Below are positions 36,902-45,122 of a stretch of DNA of 64,000 nt, piece by piece. Source of the stretch: Panax quinquefolius. Taxonomy: Eukaryota; Streptophyta; Magnoliopsida; Apiales; Araliaceae. Numbering within the stretch: position 1 is the first letter of the stretch; every line of letters begins with the position of its first letter. The stretch is from NCBI GenBank assembly GCA_020205615.1, contig CM035167.1, positions 134,864,568-134,928,567 on the forward strand, in the 5' to 3' direction. Under the pieces are notes generated by a model, which saw only the letters and a program-made list of their open reading frames with translations, had not been told where the DNA came from and did not search any database. The position numbers were made by a program, and so were the translations under genes.

Positions 36902-37083
36902 GTTGGTATCGAGCCATAAGTGTGAAGAGCCCGAGCCTCTCATTTGGTGACTTCACATTGATGGGGAATGCTGCTGAAGCGGACTCTCCGTAGGGGACGC
37001 TTGATCTTCGATTGGCAAGGTGATAGTACTAATGTGAGGTCTTGACACAAGTTGGTGTCCAGAGTCACAGTTGGTATCAGAGC
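36902..37083 (+). other. Leader and primer-binding sites of the nested element
   Basis: TGGTATCGAGCC at 36904-36915 directly follows the LTR. A second, better match to the initiator tRNA-Met complement, TGGTATCAGAGC at 37072-37083, is followed by the family leader TTAGGGATATGATCCCTGGC. The ~160 bp between them is extra relative to array unit 1, and a diverged copy of it recurs at about 37976-38125. Confidence 0.6.
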
Positions 37084-38330
37084 TTAGGGATATGATCCCT
37101 GGCTAAGATGTGAGAATAGTACTAGGAGGGGAGAGACGGGGAATTCCTTCGCTAGTATGACCTACCTAAGTTTATTTGGTATTTGATTGGTCGGTCAGAG
37201 TATAGTGATAATATGTTGCATGTTAATTAACCCTTGTTTTGTGACAGTGTTTGTATTTAGATGTTGTGAATAGGGCTCGATTATTGGAGCGCGATAATGA
37301 GTCAGCTCAACCAAAAGGTAACGACCAACAACACGATAATAATCATCATCTTAAGTGAGCGACCATCGAACAATGATGACCATCGTGGGAGAAATTATCA
37401 TGCCAAGAATGGTAACCACTTGATGGTAATCATGGCAAGATAATAGAAGTGGAAATTTCAAGAAGAGAAGGTCATTTAGCTCGATTTTGTGCGTGCACCA
37501 AAGTCAAGTCCAATTGGGGACGGTGGCACCAAAGGCGGATCTGGATAAAACAAAGTCGGTGGTTTCATGAAGGCGTTTTTCATGACTTCTTAAAAAGCAA
37601 GTGACTCGAGCGAAGTTAGCACGGGTTAGTTAATTATAAATTCTTGCGAAGTCTATACCTTATAAGATATCGGTTCTACCCATTATTTTATCTCGCTTTG
37701 CTTTGCGTTCGACATTTAAATTTGACTCAGGAGAAGTTAGACTTTAACTTATTGGTTGAAACTTCGTTGGGAGAAACCGTTACCTCCTTTGTTTATTAAT
37801 CTTGTTGTTTCAAATAAACACTTTCACGTTACTGTCGATATTATCTCTTTGAAAATATTTGCCTTTGATGGTATTTTAGGAATCAATTGGTTAACTACTC
37901 ATCATTCTTTTCGTAAGGTTGTTAGCTTTTATATTCATAACCAAACTACTCAAAAGTCAATTATTGTCATATCAAGCCATAAGTAAAGAGCCCCGAACCT
38001 TTCGTTGTTGACTTCCTTGTGTGGAATGCAAAGCCGGACTTTTCTGTGGCGACATCGTGAATGAAGATGGCAAGTTTATAGGTATCATTGTGAGGTGTTA
38101 TCTAGGTTAAGGGATAGAAGTCACGGTTGGTATCAATGTGACGTACTATCCAAGTCTTGGATGAAGTCACGATTTTTGAATGATATTTCTATTATTAATA
38201 AATTTCATGGCGTATTCTTGAAGACTTCTTAGCCTACTTAGAGCGTGAAATCGAATTTTGTATTGACCCCAGTACAAAACCCATTTCTTAAACCCTCAAA
38301 TATTTCTTCAACTAAATGAGCGGTTTACGT
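37084..38330 (+). pseudogene. Gag, protease and RT-start remnants of the nested element
   Basis: Plus-strand traces match the array units: VVNRARLLERDNES-like gag near 37260-37310, a damaged zinc knuckle (EGHLARFC) near 37465-37495, protease flanks in the frame 37756-37986 (IFAFDGILGINWLTTHH) and the EFCIDP-type start of RT near 38245-38290. The zinc knuckle and protease active-site regions are both broken. The rest of RT, RNase H and integrase is absent, so the element cannot move by itself. Confidence 0.7.
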
Positions 38331-39400
38331 GGTTTATGATGAAAGTCATAATAAAGGCATTGGACTAATGAAAATCATGGGTATTCGTGGTATTAGTAAG
38401 TTTTATGATGAGTTATGTTGGTTAGTATGTAAAAACATGAAAGTTTCTTAAAAATCACAAAGAGTTGAAAATCAGATTTTGGTGAAAAACGTAACATGAA
38501 ATTCAATAGACCATATCTCCTATTATATTTTGAATTTTTGAATGTGGTCAAGACCTAGAGTTAGATCTATGAGTTACCTAACTAATTCAAGTGGAATTAC
38601 TGGAAAAGGTGTTGTAGATTTTTGTGTGGACTGATTTTAGCAAAGGAGTGCAAAGCTGCAAAAACCGAAAAAAGCTGCTGCCATGATTTTAGAGGGGCTG
38701 TTTCGGCCACTTAAATTATGAGAAAAATTCTGGCCTTTTGGGACATGAAAGTATATGGTATAAAGTACCTCCTGTCCAAAAATGAGCTCATTCTGACTTA
38801 AAATGAGCAAGTTATGACTATTTCAATATTTAGGTTTTAGACGAAAAACGCTATAACGGGAGTTCTATAACTCGATGACCATGAAATTTAAGCTGGAAGC
38901 TCACGTTAACATGTGTAAGGTCCTGCCAAGATTTGGGAATTTTGGAGTTAAACTTGAGGTAGCTAATTTCTTAAGGAATTAAGTGGAAATTGATTTTTAA
39001 AAATAGTAAATGAATTTTAAAAATTCGAGAAAAATATATTTTCATTATGGGACTATATTATGCTAAATCCCAGAAAAGAAATATTTTTGGGGCTGATTTG
39101 GTATTTTTCATGAAAATAGTTTAATTCTGAACATATGAGTTAAATATGTTATGTGAAGTAACAAAGTTGAAAATAGGATTTTATGGCTAGAGAATCCTAT
39201 ATAGAGTATATGCATATTTTTGATGAGGATTTGATAATTGGTGATGATATTTTATGAGTATGACATTTTGAATGATTAAATGCATTATATGGTAAAAGCG
39301 TAAACAATTAAGATAAATTGTTTATAAATTTAGAAGTGATTAAAATATTGTTATAATATTAATGATATTAGATTATGAGATTATTAAGTGATTGAAAACA
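38331..39400. other. Non-coding filler replacing pol in the nested element
   Basis: About 1.1 kb with no coding similarity, AT-rich towards the right. It takes the place of RT, RNase H and integrase. Confidence 0.55.
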
Positions 39401-40440
39401 TGGGGATATTCTTGAATCTGGATAAATTATATTATAAATGTTTAATATTTATCCTTTATCTCATTTGATTGATTCTTTATATCATTATCCTCATGCTTAT
39501 ATTATGTTGAAAGTCAAATACGTGGCACAGTAGATGGACTTGGTATGATTATGACCGAGGATTGTTAGGTATAATCATAGCAGTAAATGAATACACAATT
39601 ATCTTTGGTAGTAGTGCATGGATAATTTGTGGTCGTGATAATCTTAATGAATACACAATTATCTTTGGTAGTAGTGCATGGATAATTTGTGGTCGTGATC
39701 TTAATGAATACACAATTATCTTTGGTAGTAGTGCATGGATAATTTGTGGTCGTGATATAAATGAATACACAATTATCTTTGGTAGTAGTGCATGGATAAT
39801 TTGTGGTCGTGATCTTAATGAATACAATTATCTTTTGGCCATAGTGCATGGATAATTTGTGGTCGTGATATCTTAATGAATACACAATTATCTTTGGTAG
39901 TAGTGCATGGATAATTTGTGGTCGTGATCTTAATGAATACACAATTATCTTTGGTAGTAGTGCATGGATAATTTGTGGTCGTGATCTTAATGAATACACG
40001 ATTATCTTTGGTAGTAGTGCATGGATAATTAATGGTCGTGATATCTAATGAATATCCTTGGCACAGTAGTGCGGGGATGATTCGATGATATGGATTAATT
40101 ATTGAAAGTGAGTCTCAACAATGAAATATTAATTCATGGATGTGGTAAAAGTCATTTTGGTAGTAGTGCATTGATAGACTTGGTATGATTATGACCACGG
40201 ATTATTCGGTATAATCATGGCCAGTAATTGAAAAACACGAATATCCTTGCAAGATGGTGCATGGATAATTCGTGGTCGTGATACTATTAAGGCTGCGTCT
40301 CAAAGCATTATTGGTTTCTGGTTGTATATCTTTGGCACATAGTGCAAAGATGAATTGTTAATGAATATCTTTGGTTGGATTGCAAAAGATGAATTTAATG
40401 TTTTCAACGATAAAGGTATTCAAGGTATCCTCATCTCTTT
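39401..40440. repeat. LTR-derived internal segment carrying the 57 bp array
   Basis: Flanks of the array (39470-39585 and 40047-40300) resemble the LTR of the minus-strand array read on its own sense strand: ACTTGGTATGATTATGACCG, then the 57 bp unit, then GATTCGATGATRTGG and GTGAGTCTCA. So LTR sequence lies between the coding remnants and the 3' LTR. Confidence 0.65.
39586..40095. repeat. 57 bp tandem repeat, about 8.5 copies
   Basis: Unit starts AATGAATACACAATTATCTT and ends TTTGTGGTCGTGATCTT. Copy starts are at 39586, 39646, 39703, 39760, 39817, 39875, 39932, 39989 and 40047. Copies are nearly identical and most are exactly 57 bp, a multiple of three, so both strands show long but meaningless open frames. 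Confidence 0.9.
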
Positions 40441-40492
40441 ATCATACAGTCACGTACCCTAATTTGAGGCGAAATTCCAAGGAGGAGGAGAT

Positions 40493-42931
40493 TGTGAGAC
40501 CCAGATTTTATCGATAAAGATTTAAATTTTGTCAAAATAATTTTTAATATTATGGTGTGAATTTAAGATAATATTATAGTTGTGGGTAGTATTTATAAAT
40601 TTTGCAAAGTATGCAGTGGTTATATTATATTCGATTGGTGGGAGAATATTCGGTTTAGCGAGGGAATATTAAATGCAACTGGCTCAATCATTGGTGGACC
40701 CTAATGAAATTATTATCGAATTGAAAAGCGACAAAAATATTTTATTGAAATAACGGCGGAAGTTTTCTGGTTAGTTCTTGTTGAACTACTCGGTAGTAAA
40801 ATACGATGTCGTGTGGTTGCATAGTAGTAGCGCGGTATTGATTATTGATGCTTATGTGAGAAGTCACTCGGTTTGATTCCATTATTGTCGATTAATAATA
40901 TGAATTATTATAGCGATAATGACGTTTTGTTTTATTCGTATTATTAACGTAATAAAAGCGAAACATCTTTTATATAAAATAGAATACTTTATTAAAGTTA
41001 TTCTATAAATAGAATATATTATATTTTATTATTATTTGCATAGTGTTGCATAGTGTTTTTTGCATAGTATTGCATAGTGTTTGCATAGTAAAATGTTTTT
41101 ATATAAATAGAATATATTATATTTTATTTAAAGATTTTTCTTTAAATATGGACCGTCAGATTAAAGTAAATCAATACTGGATAGTTCATGGATTAATTCT
41201 TATGCATTCCATTTTCCTATAAATAGAAGCTCATTCCTTCATTATTTTCTTACGAATTCATTGAAACTACAGAGAGAAATTATAGAGAGAAGCTATAGAG
41301 AGAGAAAATTATAGAAAGAAGAAGAGAGATATTCGCTACTTCACTACTACATATTAGGTTCTTTTTACGGTAAGGGGTATTATTTGTTGTATTACAGTAA
41401 GGGGTGTTATTCTTTCTTCTTGAAGAGAACTTACATTATTCCATTCATTATCATTCATTGGAATAACTTTTGTAAAAAGTGGCATACCCTATACATAACT
41501 TTTGATATCTGTGGCATACCCTATACTTGGTGAAATCCTTATGTTATTCCATTGCTTATTATTACGTTGGAATAACTCATATCATGATTTACCTATACTT
41601 GGTGACATTCTTCTATTATTACATTGGAACATCACATGCGTGTGTTTTACAGGACTGGTTCCGATTTTTATTATTACCGTTGGAACATCACATACATGTG
41701 TTTTTACAGGACTGGTTCCGTCTTTATCATTCTGTTGGAATATCCTATCATGTGTTTTACACCGGGATCAGTTCCATCTTTATTATTACTGTTGGAACAT
41801 CACGTCGATTGTGAATTTCACGACTTTGGTTCCGTTATTATTAATCATTGGAATAACTTTGTCATCGCAATACCGCATGCATGGTGATTTCTTTTGTTAT
41901 TCCATTCTTTATTATACCAGGTTGGTTAAAACTTTGACTTCTATACTCCATGAAATTAGTAGAATATCCTTGATATTTGCGTTTCATCGATATCTTTTCA
42001 TGGAAATATTCTTTGATCATTCTTGAATTTTACTCTCTACGTAAGCAAGTATTATGTTGACAATTTGGACGTTAATAATTCATGGATTAAATAATTCTTG
42101 AACTTGTTTTATTGAATTACTATGTCATTGTCATCATCATCATGTCATGTTATATATATGTTATCTTTGGCTTACGTGCATAGATGAACTTAGTATGATT
42201 ATGACCGAGGATCATTCGGTATAATCGTGACTTGATATAAATGATGTGACAAAAAGTCCTCGATTGGCACCAGTAATGCGTTGATGGATAGTTTTTGGTA
42301 TGATTATGACCGGGGGTGATTCGGTATAGTCATGACCATTGATAATTTGATGAAAATCCTTGGCCGAGGTATACATGGATGATTAGATGTGGTGGTTTAT
42401 TTATTGTCGAGTCTCGTGATAAAATTGATGAAAATCTTTTAAAACCTAAAAGATAGTAGACTTTATTCTCTACTTGACTCTTTTAATAGATTGCTTATTC
42501 TGCTGCGATTAAAGCTGGGTTGTCTATTGTATTTTATCGGTTTAACACTTTGTTGAAGGCTAATGATAATTTATTACGCATTATCTTAGTCATAATATTT
42601 CTTCTTGGGCTAGTTGAGCTCACCTTTTCTTTTCTTTGTTCTCTTGAGGAAATGAGAACATAGCCGGGACGAGTCGGGGAGCGAAGTAATGGTCGAGGAG
42701 GATAGCATTAGTAGTCCTCACTATTACGTGAAATAGTGTGATAATAGTTGTAATGAGGACTCCTTTTGAGTTTGTATAATATCTAGTAGACAATATTTGT
42801 ATTCAAACTCCACGGTTTATATGTCGTATTGTACACCCATGAGTTAGGTTAGTAAGTTGTATTTGAATTTATGTACCATGTAAGTGGCGACCCAAGATGG
42901 GTGGCGTATACCTAATTTTGGAGGCGTCACA
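40493..42931 (+). mobile_element. 3' LTR of the nested non-autonomous Gypsy element (2439 bp)
   Basis: Begins TGTGAGACCCAGATTTTATC right after the purine tract AAGGAGGAGGAGAT (polypurine primer) and ends GGAGGCGTCACA at 42931. The target duplication ATAGA (42932-42936) follows and matches 34459-34463. Length agrees with the 5' LTR to one base. TATA box at 41217-41226; subrepeats at about 41618-41870. Confidence 0.9.
41217..41226 (+). promoter_or_regulatory. LTR TATA box (3' LTR)
   Basis: CTATAAATAG at the same relative position as in the 5' LTR of this element. Confidence 0.7.
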
Positions 42932-42936
42932 ATAGA

Positions 42937-44476
42937 AGTCAAAGTTTTAACCAATTTGGGTATAATAAAGAATGGAATAACAAAAGAAATCACCATGCAT
43001 ACGATAGGCCGCGCAGACGGGTTATTCAATGTAATAATAAATAACGGAACCGGTCGGTGAAATTCACACAATCACGAGGATGTTCCAATGTAATAATAAA
43101 GATGGAACCAGTCCGTGTAAAACACACAGATAGGATATTCCAAATGAGAATAATAAAGACGGAACCAGTCCGTGTAAAACACACCTGTGCATGAGGATGT
43201 TCCAACAGAATAATAAAGACGGAACCAGTCCGGTAAAAAACATGACGGGATGTTCCAGCGAGAATAATAAAAGCGGAACCAGTTAGGTGTAAAACACACG
43301 CATGTGATGTTCCACGAGAATAATAGAAGAATGTCACCAAGTATAGGGTAAATCGTATACTGAGTTATTCCAATGTAATAATAAGCAATGGAATAACAAC
43401 AGATTCTCTTCATGAATAAGAAAGAATAACACCCCTTACATTTTGGTAGGAGATTGAATCTTCGCAGAAATTAGTAGTAACAAAATACTCTTCTTCTTCT
43501 CTCTTATTCTCTCTATACTTTCTCTCTCTATAGCTTGAATGAATTAAGTGAAAATAATGAAGCCCTAGGCCTCTATTTATAGAAGATTTCTAGCAAAGCA
43601 CCTGCCGTGAAAAGGCAAGTGGCTTCGACGATTTGGTTTTGGCCTTCAGAATGTGAAACGACAAGTGGTTCGACGCCTTTGTAATGTGAAACGACAAGTG
43701 GTTCGAACGTCTGGTAAAGGTAATTACTATTAACGAAGGTAAATACTATTGACGAAGGTAAATACTATTCACAAGGGTAATTACTTATCGATAAAGGTAA
43801 TTACTATTGACGAAGGTAAATACTATTCACAAGGGTAATTACTATTGGCGAAGAGACTCTTAGATGATGACATATAGGCCCCCCTAATAAAATAATCAAA
43901 CTTACCATAAATCATTTTTTTTCATCAACACATATTTAATCTTTCAACAATTATTAATCATTTATAACTTTGTCGTCTCAATTATTGATTTAATACTATA
44001 ACATATTATACGGATGATCTTGTGACAATAATTGAATCAATAATATAAGAGATATGATGCAAGAATTATTGTAGTAATAATTGAGCATAAATTGAGTGAC
44101 TTCTCACGTAAAGCATCAATAATCAATCTCTTAAGTGTCTTCTTACGCACGAACCACGCGTACATCGTACTTTTACCATAGGGTAGTTCAACAGTTTTAA
44201 GCAGTAACACTACGTAGTTATTTTTATAAAATATTTTTGTCGTTTCTCGATCGACAATAATTACATTGTAGGGTCCACCAATGATTGAGCCATTTATCGA
44301 ATATTCCTAACAAAAGAATATTCCCAACCAAACGAATATTTTATAACAACTTGCATACTTTGCAAAATTTATAAATATTACCCACAACTATAACATTATA
44401 TCAAATTTATTCCATAATATTCAAAAATAATATTTATAGAAAAATTCATCTTTATTTATAAAATTTGGGATCTTCA
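42937..44476 (-). mobile_element. Right LTR of the array, outer part
   Basis: Continues the LTR cut at 34463. It begins on the minus strand at 44476 (TGAAGATCCC, equivalent to TGTAAGACCC). Together the two parts make about 2.55 kb. It contains the TATA box (minus strand, near 43575) and subrepeats at 43020-43345. No polypurine tract lies outside it, so this is the outermost 5' LTR of the minus-strand array. Confidence 0.87.
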
Positions 44477-44757
44477 ATGGAGGTGGAGGCGGGAGGAGGG
44501 AGGAGGGAGGAGGGTGGGGGAGAGGGAGGGTGGGAGGAGGACAAGGAGGAGGTGGAGGCGGGAGGAGGAGGAGGGAGGAGGAGGGAGGAGGAGGAGGAAG
44601 GAGGGAGGAGGGGAGGAGGAGGAGGGGAGGCGGAGGAGGAGGAGGGAGGAGGAGGAGGAGGAGGAGGAGGGGAGGCGGGAGGCGGGGAGGCGTGAGGTGG
44701 GAGGGTTGAAGGAGGAGGAGGAGGAGGAGGAGGCGGAGGAGAGAAGAAGAAGGAAAC
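44477..44757. repeat. GGAGG/GGAGGC purine-rich low-complexity tract
   Basis: About 280 bp made almost only of G and A on the + strand (GGAGGAGG, GGGAGG, GGCGGGAGG). It directly abuts the outer end of the right LTR. Long ORFs here are composition artefacts. Confidence 0.9.
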
Positions 44758-44830
44758 AAAAATGGAGTGGGAGAAAATTGTGGGAGAGATGGGAGAAAAT
44801 TGTGGGAGAGATGGGGAGAAAATCGTAATG
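44758..44830. repeat. Short tandem repeat GGGAGAAAATTGTGGGAGAGAT
   Basis: About three imperfect ~22 bp units immediately right of the purine tract. Confidence 0.7.
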
Positions 44831-45122
44831 CATAATTAAAGGGATAAGATTACACTCTTTTTGTAATTAAGTATTACATTTAGTATTGTAAATAAATATG
44901 GAAGTGTATTAGTTGTGTAAAATTTTATGAGGACACTATTGTTGTAATTATTTTTAAAAATATAATAGAATATGTAATTGTCCCAATATTTCACGGACGG
45001 ACCGGACTAGTACGGGCCTAAAAAAGACCGAACTAAAATGGCCTAACTTTACGTGCGCTGCAATAATAAAGCTCATAACTTTACGTGGACTCGTTTCACA
45101 TTTATCCCCCATCTGATTTCCA

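Noticed and set aside
39549..39999. Repetitive ORFs of 92-144 codons on both strands
   Set aside because: They are read-throughs of the 57 bp tandem repeat, whose length is a multiple of three.
39586..40095. CRISPR-like look of regularly spaced repeats
   Set aside because: The whole 57 bp unit is repeated with no unique spacers, and the DNA is plant nuclear.
41502..42026. 174-codon Leu/Phe/Thr-rich ORF (and similar ORFs at 35479-35912, 22198-22732, 43026-43413, 46403-46755)
   Set aside because: All lie inside LTRs on the ~60 bp subrepeats, in several frames and both strands, with no domain.
10815..44481. 5 bp target duplication for the whole Gypsy array
   Set aside because: Left flank AAGAA and right flank ATGGA do not match, which fits recombination between copies rather than a single insertion event.
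44421..44833. Four overlapping ORFs of 76-119 codons on both strands (Glu/Gly-rich or Pro/Leu/Ser-rich)
   Set aside because: They arise from the G/A-only tract, which lacks stops in most frames. There is no domain and no codon signal.
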